A DNA stretch of 56,460 nucleotides from Mycobacterium sp. (GCA_025965895.1 JAOPWC010000001.1:1-56460), one strand, 5' to 3'. Shown: positions 18,247 through 27,079, counted from the first letter of the stretch. Made by a program: numbers and translations. Notes: generated from the sequence alone by a model not told the origin.

Positions 18247-18813
18247 TCAGTGGTCACCAGCGGCCCGCTGATCCCACACCTGCCGGGCGGAGTTCTCGGC
18301 CCGCTCAGCATTGACCGAAATGTGAGCCTGCTTGCGAGACCACCACAGCAATTCGACGGCCAAGCATCCGACCACGACCCACGACACCAGGGCGAGCCGC
18401 ACAGGCCCGAAAAAGCTATCGGTCACCGCGAAAACTAACGCGATCGCCCCTATTGACCACACCACCCAGCGGTATCGGCGAGCTTGTTGGTGAGCTTGGC
18501 GCAACCCGCCGCTGTACTCGATGACGGAAGGCGCCAGACGGGTCTCGCCGATGGTCTCGCCACGCCGGGCGGCCCGCGCCACCGCTACCCGGTCTTCTCC
18601 GCTCAGTTCTTTGGCGGACGGCCAGAAGCGTGTCATCCGGCGAGCCATCACGACCCCGTAAAAGGAGCTGATCACCGCGACCACGATGAGCGCGCCCAGC
18701 ACTGACCCGGACTCGGCAAACACCAACGCGCCCGAGAAGACACCCACTGCAAGGCCCAGGCACACTGCCCTGCTCACCGGACCGCCTCGCCATACCCAGT
18801 CTGGCACCAACAC
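18247..18813 (-). CDS. Four-TM membrane protein of unknown function
   Basis: A 188-residue protein with two pairs of hydrophobic segments: AVCLGLAVGVFSGALVF and LGALIVVAVISSFYGVVMA, then WVVWSIGAIALVFAV and LALVSWVVVGCLAVELLWW. A charged cytosolic loop of about 50 residues lies between the pairs. The GTG start at 18813 has no clear ribosome site. I do not recognise the family. It stands apart from its neighbours. Confidence 0.6.
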   Translation of the reverse strand: MLVPDWVWRGGPVSRAVCLGLAVGVFSGALVFAESGSVLGALIVVAVISSFYGVVMARRMTRFWPSAKELSGEDRVAVARAARRGETIGETRLAPSVIEYSGGLRQAHQQARRYRWVVWSIGAIALVFAVTDSFFGPVRLALVSWVVVGCLAVELLWWSRKQAHISVNAERAENSARQVWDQRAAGDH

Positions 18814-19018
18814 AGGGTGATTGTGGCCGTTGAAGTCCGGCGAAGCAATCGTCTCTTGCTCGACCGAAAGTATTGCGGCCGCCGGACGAGACGCGCGTAC
18901 CTCCGCTCGAGTAACCGAAACTGGGCAGGGCTGACGATTTTCTTGTATCCACGTCGATGCGACGTTCGGGCCACCGCTAAGCCTAAGGTGAATGAATTGA
19001 CGCGCGGCGGTGCGGCGG

Positions 19019-20542
19019 TCAGGTGGTGTAGTTGAGGGTGGTCATCATGCCGGCCTCTTGGTGATAGGTGTTGTGGCAGTGGATCATCCAGATGCCCGGA
19101 TTATCGGCGACCAGGGTGACGCTGACTTTCTGCTTGGGCAGCACGATGACGGTGTCTTTGCGCGGACCCGGGCTGCCGTCGGGCTTGACCACCTGAAAGG
19201 TGTGCCCGTGCAGATGCATCGGGTGCCACATCGATGTGGTGTTGTTGAACGTCAGGGTGGCCCGCTGTCCCTGCCGGATGGGCAGCGGCTGCCTGTCGGC
19301 GAAGGCGTGGCCGTTGATCTTCCAGTCGTAGGGCATCATGGAGCCGGACAGCTCGGCGTTCAGGGTGGTGTCGGGTTTGGCCGATCCCAGATCATCAGCC
19401 GGGGTGGCGGCGAAAATGTCAGCGGTGCCGAGGCGTCCGTTGAGTTCGGCAGGCAGAAATCCTGGGTCGGGTGTGGTGCCGGCGGCGGTGGACAGCACCG
19501 CGCGAGCCAGCGCGTTTTTCCCTTCGGCTAGAGCGACCAGGGGGAACACTCCGTCGCCGGCGGTGACGATGACGTCGTAGCGTTCCCCCATTCCCATCAG
19601 TAGCGCGTCGACTTCGGTGGGCTGCACGGGGTAGCCGTCGGTGTGGGTGACGGTCATCGGGTGGCCGGCCAGGGCGACCCGAAACGCCGTGTCGGAGCCG
19701 GCGTTGATGATCCGGATGCGAATCCGCTGACCGGGTTTGGCGGTGAAGGTGGTTGGTGCTGCCGGGATGCGCCCATTGATCACGTAGTAGGGGTAGCTGA
19801 TGTCGCCGGCGTCCCCGCCCAGCAGGGCGCTGGTGCCAACACCGCTCATCGCCATCTCCGACATGCCGGACATGCCGGGCATGTTGTCTCCGGCGGGCTT
19901 GGCTTTTCCGGTCAGGTCGTCGTAGAGCTGCTGCGGGGTTTTGCCGATCCCGTCGGTCCAGTCGTCGAGAACGACGATCCACTCGGCGTCGTAGCGGTCC
20001 GGCTCGGTGGGGTCGTCGATAATTATCGGGAGATATAGGCCGTAGTCGGCGTCCAGGCCGGTGTGGGGATGCGCCCAGTAGGTGCCCCCGTGCGGTGAGG
20101 AGAACCGGTAGGTGAAGTCGCGGCCGGCGTCGATATTCGGGGTTGCGGGCTCGGCGCCGTCCATGTCGTTGCGCAGGGCGATGCCGTGCCAGTGCACCGA
20201 AGTGGGGTGGTTGAGGCGGTTGCCCACCGAGACGGCCAGTTCGTCGCCCACGTTGGCTCTGATCAGCGGGCCCGGGATGCCGGTGCCGTAGGCCAGGGTC
20301 CGCGCCACCGGGCCACCCAGGTCAATGGTTACCGGCTGCGCCGTCAACGCCGCCGTGACAGTGCGCCCGGTGTGCGGACGCGCCGCCTCGGCAGCGACGA
20401 TGGCGGCCTCCAGAGACGTCGGTGTGCTCGTCGGGGGACGGGTCGAACGACCACAGCCGGCCAGCGCGAACCCGCCGGCCACGGCGGCGGCGACAAACGC
20501 CCGCCGGCTCAGGTAAACGCGATCCAGGGGTGATCCGGTCAT
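19019..20542 (-). CDS. mmcO: Multicopper oxidase lipoprotein, MmcO-like
   Basis: A 507-residue exported copper oxidase. The N-terminus has SRRAFVAAAVAGGFALAGCG, a twin-arginine-like signal ending in a lipobox, so it is likely exported folded and lipid-anchored. Copper motifs are in order: SVHWHG, YWAHPHTG, HPMHLHGH and HCHNTYHQEAGMM with the axial Met. A Met-rich loop (MPGMSGMSEMAMSG) resembles copper-binding loops of cuprous oxidases. In mycobacteria MmcO oxidises Cu(I) to the less toxic Cu(II). The ATG at 20542 has AGGAG upstream and overlaps the permease stop (ATGA), so both are one operon. Confidence 0.9.
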   Translation of the reverse strand: MTGSPLDRVYLSRRAFVAAAVAGGFALAGCGRSTRPPTSTPTSLEAAIVAAEAARPHTGRTVTAALTAQPVTIDLGGPVARTLAYGTGIPGPLIRANVGDELAVSVGNRLNHPTSVHWHGIALRNDMDGAEPATPNIDAGRDFTYRFSSPHGGTYWAHPHTGLDADYGLYLPIIIDDPTEPDRYDAEWIVVLDDWTDGIGKTPQQLYDDLTGKAKPAGDNMPGMSGMSEMAMSGVGTSALLGGDAGDISYPYYVINGRIPAAPTTFTAKPGQRIRIRIINAGSDTAFRVALAGHPMTVTHTDGYPVQPTEVDALLMGMGERYDVIVTAGDGVFPLVALAEGKNALARAVLSTAAGTTPDPGFLPAELNGRLGTADIFAATPADDLGSAKPDTTLNAELSGSMMPYDWKINGHAFADRQPLPIRQGQRATLTFNNTTSMWHPMHLHGHTFQVVKPDGSPGPRKDTVIVLPKQKVSVTLVADNPGIWMIHCHNTYHQEAGMMTTLNYTT

Positions 20543-22035
20543 GACGACTCCTGGTCCAATGCGCAAGTCCCGGGGATGTCGCGGGCGGTGGTGAAAGTGT
20601 CGCGGCAGCCGTGGGAGCAGAAGTGGTACGTGTGCCTGTCGAGCTCGGCGGTCTTGGCGGTGGCGGGGTCAACGGTCATCCCGCACACCGGGTCCGCCAC
20701 TGTGGCGGCCGGGGCGGGTTGGGCGGTGCGGCCTGGGTCGGGGTTGGTGAATCGCTGATGGCAGCTATCTGAGCAGAAGTAGTAGCGCTGCCCGTCGTGC
20801 ACGGCGCTGGCCGGTGCCGCGGTCTTTTCGACCTGCATGCCGCAGACGGGGTCTGTCGCGTAGTCGGCGCCGCCGCCGAACCGCTCGCGGTTGCGGTAGA
20901 GCCAGTACAGGACTGCGAACGCGGCCAGGGCGATGATGTTGAGGATGGTGGTGTAGTTCCAGCTCACCCCTTCGGTCGCCACCAGGTGCGCGCGGGTGGT
21001 GGGGACCAGCCCCAGCGGCCTGAACAGGTACTCCACCGCCAGCCCGGCGCCGGACATGACCGCCCAAAACACCGCGAGCAGCCGCAGCGTGAGCCGCCGT
21101 CCGTAGTACTTCCGGTAGATCAACAGCAGCGGCAGAGTGATCAAGTCAGCGAACACGAAGGAGATCACTCCCCCGAAGCTGATCCCCCCGACCCACAGCG
21201 CCGCAGCCAGCGGTATGTTGCCGATCGAGCATACGAAGGCCAGGATCGCCAGCAGCGGCCCGAGCAGCGCGTTCTCCAGAGACGACCAAAATCCGTGCCC
21301 GGTCACGAACAGCGACTGCCACGCCGCGGTGGGCACCAGCACGGTGGCGAATCCCGCGACCAAAAACCCGATCACCAACTCTTTGCGGAGCATCCTCAGG
21401 TCGCTGATCGTGTAGCCGGCCGCGTCCGACCAGCCCGCCAGCGAGCCGATCCGTTCCCGCACCGGCCGACGTTGCTGCGGTGGGCCGTGGTCCTCACCGC
21501 GGTCGTTGATGGCCGCGTCGGTGGTGATGTCGGTGGGCGTCTCGTGGTGCGCGTGCCCCTCGCCGCTGCTGGCGAGGTTGTTAAGTCGGGCGCGGGCGTC
21601 GTCGACCCAGCGCTGCCGGATGACCCGGGGCAGTATCACTGCCAGCAGCACGATCATGATCGCGCCGCCGACGAACTCGGCCACCGCGAACTGCCATCCG
21701 ATCAGCAGCCACAACACAATGCCCAGCTCCACCACCAGATTGGTGGAGGCGAACATGAACACCATCGACGCGGTGAAGTCCGCGCCGCGGGCGAACAGCG
21801 ACTTACCCAGCGCCGCAGCGGCATACGAGCACGACGAGGACACCATGCCCAGGAACCCGGCCCGGGCAACGGTCGCTGGTCGGTGATTGCCCAGAGCGGC
21901 CCGCATCTGGCCCCGGGAGACGAACGCCTGCACCGCCCCGGACAACCCAAATCCGAGAACCAGCGCCCACAGCGTCTCCCAGAACATCGAGAACGCCTCG
22001 GAGAGGCTGTTACCGATCGCGCTCAGCACGCTCAT
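20539..22035 (-). CDS. Permease with two C-terminal YHS domains (metal efflux candidate)
   Basis: A 498-residue protein of the DUF318/ArsP-like permease family. Membrane helices flank GMVSSSCSYAAAALGKSLFA, the conserved Cys/Ser signature, and FVCSIGNIPLAAALWVGGIS, its second-half counterpart. A His-rich cytosolic loop (GEGHAHHETP) lies between. After about residue 390 come two YHS domains: DPVCGMQV...YYFCSDSCHQRF and DPVCGMTV...YHFCSHGCRDTF, each with a CxM and a CxxxC pair that bind metal in other YHS proteins. It is between a CsoR-like repressor and MmcO, so copper export is the likely role. GGAG precedes the ATG. Confidence 0.85.
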   Translation of the reverse strand: MSVLSAIGNSLSEAFSMFWETLWALVLGFGLSGAVQAFVSRGQMRAALGNHRPATVARAGFLGMVSSSCSYAAAALGKSLFARGADFTASMVFMFASTNLVVELGIVLWLLIGWQFAVAEFVGGAIMIVLLAVILPRVIRQRWVDDARARLNNLASSGEGHAHHETPTDITTDAAINDRGEDHGPPQQRRPVRERIGSLAGWSDAAGYTISDLRMLRKELVIGFLVAGFATVLVPTAAWQSLFVTGHGFWSSLENALLGPLLAILAFVCSIGNIPLAAALWVGGISFGGVISFVFADLITLPLLLIYRKYYGRRLTLRLLAVFWAVMSGAGLAVEYLFRPLGLVPTTRAHLVATEGVSWNYTTILNIIALAAFAVLYWLYRNRERFGGGADYATDPVCGMQVEKTAAPASAVHDGQRYYFCSDSCHQRFTNPDPGRTAQPAPAATVADPVCGMTVDPATAKTAELDRHTYHFCSHGCRDTFTTARDIPGTCALDQESS

Positions 22036-22038
22036 CGC

Positions 22039-22221
22039 TCACTCCTCGCCTGTGAGGCCGTTTGCGGTCGGCGGTGTCGCCGTAGTTGGGAAAGATCCTG
22101 GGCGACAAACCGCAGCCGTCCGGTGGGGCCGGTGGGGGCGGTGGGGGCGGTGGGGCACGCGCAGTTCGGCCCGCCCGCCAGTATCTTTGTGCGGACCGCC
22201 GCGCCGGGGCGGAGCGGTCAT
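22039..22221 (-). CDS. Possible His-rich small protein between csoR-like and permease genes
   Basis: A 60-residue ORF that exactly fills the gap in the copper operon. Its ATG overlaps the CsoR-like stop (ATGA), and its TGA lies three bases before the permease ATG. The peptide contains VPHRPHRPHRPHRTA, four His in a PHR repeat, plus one Cys, as expected for a small metal buffer. About 43 of 60 third positions are G or C, which is lower than in neighbours, and the repeat could also be a simple-sequence accident. I recognise no family. Confidence 0.4.
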   Translation of the reverse strand: MTAPPRRGGPHKDTGGRAELRVPHRPHRPHRPHRTAAVCRPGSFPTTATPPTANGLTGEE

Positions 22222-22499
22222 GACTTGACCAGCCGGCTGAGCGCGGCGCTGGCCTCGCGGATTTTCATCTGTGCGTGATCCCCGCCCTGCGCCGCGGCCT
22301 CCCTCACGCAGTGGGTCAGCTGGTCATCGAGCAGCTCCAGGGCCACCGACTGCAACGCCCGGGTGGTCACCGAGACCTGCGTCAACACCTCGCTGCAGTA
22401 AGTGTCACGTTCGATCATGCGGGCCAGGCCAAGGACCTGTCCCTCGATTCGGACCAGCCGGGCAAGCATCTCGTCTTTGTCGTCAATGTAGCCAGCCAT
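22218..22499 (-). CDS. csoR: CsoR-family metal-sensing repressor with His-to-Gln change
   Basis: A 93-residue all-helical repressor of the CsoR/RcnR family (VRIEGQVLGLARMIERDTYC; SEVLTQVSVTTRALQSVALE). The copper ligands of M. tuberculosis CsoR are Cys36, His61 and Cys65. Here the matching Cys residues are in DTYCSEV and THCVRE, but the position four before the second Cys, normally His, is Gln (LLDDQLTHC; codon CAG). This may change metal affinity or shift it to a thiol sensor like CstR. GGAGG precedes the ATG, and the gene leads the permease-MmcO operon. Confidence 0.87.
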   Translation of the reverse strand: MAGYIDDKDEMLARLVRIEGQVLGLARMIERDTYCSEVLTQVSVTTRALQSVALELLDDQLTHCVREAAAQGGDHAQMKIREASAALSRLVKS

Positions 22500-22527
22500 C
22501 GCTTACCTCCACTCTGCACAGTACCCC

Positions 22528-22544
22528 ATACCCCCACCCGGTAT
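22528..22544. promoter_or_regulatory. CsoR-type operator candidate
   Basis: ATACC-N7-GGTAT with a C-rich centre (ATACCCCCACCCGGTAT) lies 29 bases before the csoR-like start codon. CsoR and RicR sites are G/C-rich inverted repeats flanked by TAC/GTA, so this is a fair match and would permit autorepression of the whole operon. Confidence 0.5.
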
Positions 22545-23419
22545 AGACACAGGCTCAACGGGCAATTCAGGCCATACGAGCTCAACGTGCTCATCTGCCC
22601 TTCACCCTGCTAGCCACGAAACCGCTTGAGCGGGGACTGCATGAGGCGCAACTCCGTTGCCATGGCGTTGGGGACGCCGTGCTGTCGCGTGATCGCGATT
22701 CACCGCGCCCCGACTTCGGTTCCTCGGCCAACGGTTCCCCCGGACTATTTCTCAAAACACCCACTTTTCGTCGACGCGGCACTCCACGATCGGCGCTCCG
22801 GCGAATCCTCCGTGCCCTTCCAACCGAGCTCGCATCTGGACCACACCAGGTTCGTCGCGTGGAGCGAGTCGGCTCGTCCCCCGTGGACGTACAAGGTGCG
22901 CATTGTGCCGACAGGCCCGTGCCCGGGCTCTGCCTACCCTCAATCGGTCCGCGCGAGTCCCGCGCACCGGACTAGCTGCGTCGACCTCCCCATCGTCGCC
23001 GCCCGCGATGACCGTCACCCGCCCGATTCACAAGAGCCCAGCGATACGAAGCATTTTCCGTCGGCCGTCTTGATCCGTCCAACCCATTTGCAGGACCGTC
23101 GCACGCAATAATGCCTTTAGCTACCGCAACGAAATAGCTCAACAACGTGCCTAAACCGCGACTCACTCGAACGGTGTCACGGCTAACAACACTTGCACCC
23201 AATAAGAGAAGTAAGCCTGACATAGCGAACGAGTAACTTGAAAGTAAGAGCATTATTAGCGGGACCGAAAATAACCGTTTCGAAATGGGTAACAGCTTCG
23301 CAGCACGAGACTAACGTCGTATCCAGCCGAGCCCCCGAACCTTCGGAAAGCAAAACGTTTCACCGATTGCTCGCCTGCCTCGGCGCAACAGAACTGTTCA
23401 CCTCAGAAAGGCACCCACG
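22545..23419. other. 875-bp region without a recognised gene
   Basis: Several short ORFs lie in 22600-23110 on both strands, but none gives a family I know. From about 23110 to 23400 the sequence is visibly richer in A and T than its surroundings (many taa, ata, aac words), unlike the rest of the window. It may be a promoter/leader for the secreted protein at 23420 or a piece of foreign DNA. Confidence 0.4.
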
Positions 23420-23707
23420 ATGAGCACCTCACCTCGCGTCACCGCCGCCCTGCTCGCCGCCGCGGCGGCCACGGTCGGGATCGGCCTCGCTGTCGCCGCC
23501 CCTGCCGCAGCTCGCCCCAACGACGGCGCCGGCACGAACAACTCCGTCGGCGCAAGCTCCCCGTCCGCTGCCGCCGCAATCGCAACACGCAACCCCTGCG
23601 ACGTTGCGGCACGCCGCGTCGACGGCGGCCTTGGCAACCGCTTCGGGAGCGACGGGCGTGGGATGCGCGCACAAGGAGGAGGACCAGCACAGCGGGCGGC
23701 CAAGTGA
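23420..23707 (+). CDS. Small secreted protein, unknown function
   Basis: A 95-residue ORF with a clear Sec signal peptide (TAALLAAAAATVGIGLAVAA, cleavage after PAAA) followed by a short Ser/Ala/Gly-rich chain. AGAAAGG lies upstream of the ATG. The sequence changes character after residue 60 (AARRVDGGLGNRFGSDGRGM), and the next frame reads on to 23825, so the real C-terminus may have been lost to a frameshift. I do not recognise a family. Confidence 0.5.
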   Translation: MSTSPRVTAALLAAAAATVGIGLAVAAPAAARPNDGAGTNNSVGASSPSAAAAIATRNPCDVAARRVDGGLGNRFGSDGRGMRAQGGGPAQRAAK

Positions 23708-24218
23708 CCGGTCGATCGCGCAGGGTCTGATCACCCGGCCCCCCGGCGGCCGGCCGCAGGAATGCGGCGGCGCCGGGCACGCCGACATCAGGGACGGGCA
23801 CCGATGTCTGGATGGATTCACATAGCAACGGCTGACACACCACGGCTGCTCTCAAGGTCGAATGGGCTGCGAGCAAAATTTCCGGAATCGCCGGGAAGGG
23901 ACATCGCCAAAAAGCCGCTCGCGACGCGTTAGTTCGCCGGGATTTGCACACTTCCGGCGATGTCGGCGTGCCCATCGACACGAAATGTGCTATTGCAGCG
24001 AACGCCGCTACCTTCGAAAAGCCGCTCGCGGGCGAAAGCTCCGAGTCGGTGGCGACCCATGGTCAATTCAGGCGCTTCACGTCGTGCGACGCCATATAAC
24101 GGTCGTTTTGCCAGTCGATTGACCGCCGATCAACGCCCCGAATTCCATCGGCGAAAATGGTAAACCGAGGCCCGTTGTTGCGGCGGTGGGCGGGGCGACC
24201 ATGAAATCCTCTTCCTAC
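23708..24218. other. Intergenic region with a 14-bp direct repeat
   Basis: No gene recognised. The 14-mer aaaagccgctcgcg occurs at 23910-23923 and 24017-24030. The region lies between a small secreted protein and the operator at 24219. Confidence 0.4.
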
Positions 24219-24234
24219 CACTACGCTCGTAGTG
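24219..24234. promoter_or_regulatory. TetR operator candidate CACTACG-CT-CGTAGTG
   Basis: A perfect 7-bp inverted repeat with a 2-base spacer ends 14 bp before ATG 24249. It is upstream of an operon whose second gene is a TetR repressor, so autorepression is likely. It also argues that translation does not begin at the earlier ATG 24186. Confidence 0.6.
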
Positions 24235-24248
24235 CTACGGTCTCGGGC

Positions 24249-24698
24249 ATGGCTACCACACAAGTCGTGCCGCGGGGACCGTCGTTGTGGCACACATGTC
24301 GACGACACGGGTATCTGTTCCGCGAGGTGGCGATGCTCACCATCGCGATGGGCTTTTGCCTACACCTGTACCGCGTGACCTTCGGCGACGGCTTGACGCT
24401 GCACTACGTACTGACACCAGCGACCGACAAGGTGCTGCTGGTGCCAATGACCTATGCGGCCGTCACCGGGATTCTGTTGTGGCACCGTGTGGAGTTCGCC
24501 AATACGCCGCATAAGGTCATCTTCACGGCCTCACTGGTCTACATCGCAGGCAGCGTGCCGCTGCATGTCTACTTCGGCGTCATCCGCGGGAACGTCCACT
24601 TCTACGTCGACTTCTTCCCGGTCTGGTTCAGCTACCTGCTGTTCCCGTTCTACGCAGCGCTGCTGACGATGTTCTGGCGGTTGCGCTACCGCGACTGA
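24249..24698 (+). CDS. Small membrane protein in operon with a TetR regulator
   Basis: A 149-residue membrane protein with about four hydrophobic segments (REVAMLTIAMGFCLHLYRVT; LLVPMTYAAVTGILLW; VIFTASLVYIAGSVPLHVYF; FSYLLFPFYAALLTMFWRL). The start at 24249 is chosen over 24186 because an operator palindrome lies between. Its stop overlaps the ATG of the TetR gene (TGATG), so the two are co-translated. I do not know the family; His and aromatic residues in the segments (LHLYR, PLHVYF) are notable. Confidence 0.65.
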   Translation: MATTQVVPRGPSLWHTCRRHGYLFREVAMLTIAMGFCLHLYRVTFGDGLTLHYVLTPATDKVLLVPMTYAAVTGILLWHRVEFANTPHKVIFTASLVYIAGSVPLHVYFGVIRGNVHFYVDFFPVWFSYLLFPFYAALLTMFWRLRYRD

Positions 24699-25306
24699 TG
24701 CCGCCCAATCACCAACGGCGAGTGCAGATCCTCGACGCCGCGATCGACATCCTGGCCGACACCGGCGTCGGCGGGGTCACCCATCGTCAGGTCGACGAGC
24801 GCGCAAAGCTGCCCGCGGGTACCACATCGAACTACTTCAGGACCCGGCTGGCCCTGCTGGAAGCCACCGCCGCCCGCACCGTCGATTTGCACTGGCAATA
24901 CGTTGAGGCCCTGCGGTCGGTTATCGGTCACACCATGACACGCGACCGCGTCGTAGCGCTGCTGTCACGGATGATCTCCGCCGAAGACGAGGATCACCGG
25001 CGCCGTACTGTCGCCCGATTCGAGCTCTTCATGGAGGGCACCAGGCGACCGGAACTGCAGCCGTTCCTGAACGAGCTGCAGGCCGCCGCGATGAAGTCCG
25101 CAACCCTGATCCTCGAGGCGGCCGGATTCACCCCGTCGACCGAGCAGGTCGGCACATTGACCCGATTACTCAACGGTCTCGCCTTCAGCAACCTCACAAT
25201 CTCACCGGAGCGGCCCGGCGCTGCGGACCCGGCCGGGCTCATCGACCAGGTCCTGCAGTCAGTGCTGGGGAGTGTCGCGAGCGCCGCCGCCAAGCGGCGC
25301 CCGTGA
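24698..25306 (+). CDS. TetR-family regulator
   Basis: A 202-residue repressor. The N-terminal helix-turn-helix is RVQILDAAIDILADTGVGGV then THRQVDERAKLPAGTTSNYF, the variant in which the recognition helix has TTSNYF, common in a broad mycobacterial TetR group. The C-terminal half is helical (RFELFMEGTRRPELQPFL). Its ATG overlaps the stop of the small membrane protein, which it probably represses through the 24219 palindrome. Confidence 0.88.
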   Translation: MPPNHQRRVQILDAAIDILADTGVGGVTHRQVDERAKLPAGTTSNYFRTRLALLEATAARTVDLHWQYVEALRSVIGHTMTRDRVVALLSRMISAEDEDHRRRTVARFELFMEGTRRPELQPFLNELQAAAMKSATLILEAAGFTPSTEQVGTLTRLLNGLAFSNLTISPERPGAADPAGLIDQVLQSVLGSVASAAAKRRP

Positions 25307-25601
25307 AAAGCACAGTGCCGTCGGCGCCGATACCGGCTACACCTCGGTGATGTCATCGCCGAGGGGACATCGTGGGGTTGATCTGATCGCATCGACGGTG
25401 ACGCTGGCCTGGCCTCGGGCCTGGCGTTTGCCAGAGAAGCGGAGCCGTCGGAGGGCCCGCAACGCAATGCCGGTGCCTTGCAACTGGTACCTGGTCCGAA
25501 GCATCACGTGACCAAACTGTGTGCGACGAAAGCTGCCGGAGCCGAGTTCGACGCGGCCGCTTTTCGGCGCGCCGCTCGGGTTGCCGCTGGCGATCTGCCG
25601 A

Positions 25602-26093
25602 TCACCACTCGATTATCCGGGTGAGGTATGGAGTCATGCCGACGGTACGTGCTGGCGAGACCATCACGACTGGCTCCGTGGCCTCCAGCATCTGCCCGTT
25701 TCCTAGGTACATCGCGACGCTTTGGCTGCCACCGGGGCCGTAGAAGATCATGTCGCCGGGGCGCGCCTGCGCCGGCGCGACCTTGCGGCCGGCGTTGTAC
25801 TGCTCGGCCGACGAACGTGGCAGCTTGATCCCGACGCCGGCGAACGCGTACTGCATCAGACCAGAGGCGTCGAATCCGACGGTATTGGCGTCTGGGCCGG
25901 TGCCCCGGCTGGGGCCTGCGGCGTTGCCGCCTCCATACAGGTACGGCACGCCTCGCTGCGAAAGCCCGCGCTGGGTCAGGTAATCGATGGCTTGCTGGCG
26001 GCTTGCCGGCGAGGGGTTCGTGTCAGCGGTCGCGACAGCTGGTGTCGCTACCAACAGGGCCAGACTGATCGCCAAGGCGTAGATGCGTCTCAT
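25602..26093 (-). CDS. ripD: RipD-like catalytically dead NlpC/P60 protein
   Basis: A 163-residue secreted protein with a signal peptide (RRIYALAISLALLVATPAVA) and an NlpC/P60 fold (GVPYLYGGGNAAGP; QYNAGRKVAPAQARPGDMIF; MYLGNGQMLEA). The catalytic Cys site reads GFDASG (Ala for Cys), and the catalytic His position reads SQSVAMYLG (Ser for His). This is the pattern of M. tuberculosis RipD, which binds peptidoglycan without cutting it. Length matches RipD (168). I chose ATG 26093 because the signal peptide begins there. There is no partner gene nearby. Confidence 0.85.
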   Translation of the reverse strand: MRRIYALAISLALLVATPAVATADTNPSPASRQQAIDYLTQRGLSQRGVPYLYGGGNAAGPSRGTGPDANTVGFDASGLMQYAFAGVGIKLPRSSAEQYNAGRKVAPAQARPGDMIFYGPGGSQSVAMYLGNGQMLEATEPVVMVSPARTVGMTPYLTRIIEW

Positions 26094-26464
26094 TCGAAAT
26101 TCCATTTCTGTCGGTCTCGGCGCGGCGACTTCGCGCATCTGCCGTCGTTCCATGACTTTTCGCCGGTCCACCATTGATACTCATGCGATGGTTCCTCCAC
26201 CTGGGCGCCGCATGCCGCTACTACACAACTCGGGACGTGGACCGATTGGGCTAACCGGCTCCATTCACAACAGTCACTACAAACACTTCTGCACCACATC
26301 ATGCCAGTGGCCCATATTTCCCCTGGCTCACGAAGAATGTTTTTGTCGTACCGTGACCGAATAGTGACCGCCTGCAAGCCGGCGCCCGAACTTTGACGGA
26401 CAGTGGTGATTTCGCGCCGATGCCTGGTAGAGCGCGGGCCGGCTGCTGGCTATTTTTGATGGCA
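26094..26464. other. Intergenic stretch, ripD promoter side
   Basis: 371 bp upstream of the RipD-like gene. No gene is recognised; short ORFs of both strands look like noise. The ripD promoter should lie at the left end. Confidence 0.4.
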
Positions 26465-26743
26465 CTGTGGGAGACCGCTTCCGCGGCTGCCCGTTTCACA
26501 ACGGCGCAGTGGAGGCGGCAAGCGGAATTCCGGGGGCCCGAGGACATCGTGCACGCGGATCTCATTGCCCGTCTTGTCGATACAGCAGCGGAGGCCCGGC
26601 GCGGGATCCGTACCAGCTGGGCCGCCAGCTCGCCGTGCCGTTCGAGGGTGCCGCGGCGCCCGGCGGCCTCGCTTAACGACACCTGCCCCCTGCACGCGGG
26701 AGGCGCCGCCAAAACGCGCATCGATGTCGCGACCGTCGACTGA
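26465..26743 (+). pseudogene. TetR regulator C-terminal remnant
   Basis: Pieces in three frames read RFRGCPFHNGAVEAASGIP, then EDIVHADLIARLVDTAAEAR, then DPYQLGRQLAVPFEGAAAP, then ASLNDTCPL and AAKTRIDVATVD with a stop. This is the ligand domain of a TetR group with a GCPFxNxAVE motif. No HTH remains and at least two frameshifts are needed. Confidence 0.6.
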
Positions 26744-27079
26744 GGGAGATAGCGAGCAATACACCGCATGGCCGAAATGGGCAAGCGCGACGGCGATGAC
26801 GTCATTGCGCACCACATCCGCTGAGCATTACGACGGTCGGGGATGCCGTTCCCTGGTCGCATGGAACACCGCCCGCGTAGCAGCTAGACTGCCCCAGAGG
26901 CGGCGACGCCGTCCAGGGTAATGGCGGACACGAAAGTCCTTCTGTCGATGACCAAACCAGTATCCAGCCAGGCCTTTCGGGTTTATTGCTATCACCGCCC
27001 TCGAACCGGGTCTGTTCAGCTGCTTGATCACAATCTGACCGTTGGGCCGCTGGCGGCGCGTGCGTTCACTCCTCTAGTG
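26744..27079. other. No gene recognised
   Basis: 336 bp between two regulator remnants. Open frames are short and do not match a family known to me. Confidence 0.4.

Noticed and set aside
20797..22278. A 493-codon plus-strand frame
   Set aside because: It is antisense to the YHS permease and has a Gln/Arg/His-rich composition typical of shadow frames.
26393..26743. A 116-codon ORF taken as one gene
   Set aside because: Its residues match a TetR ligand domain only if frames are switched, so it is a remnant.
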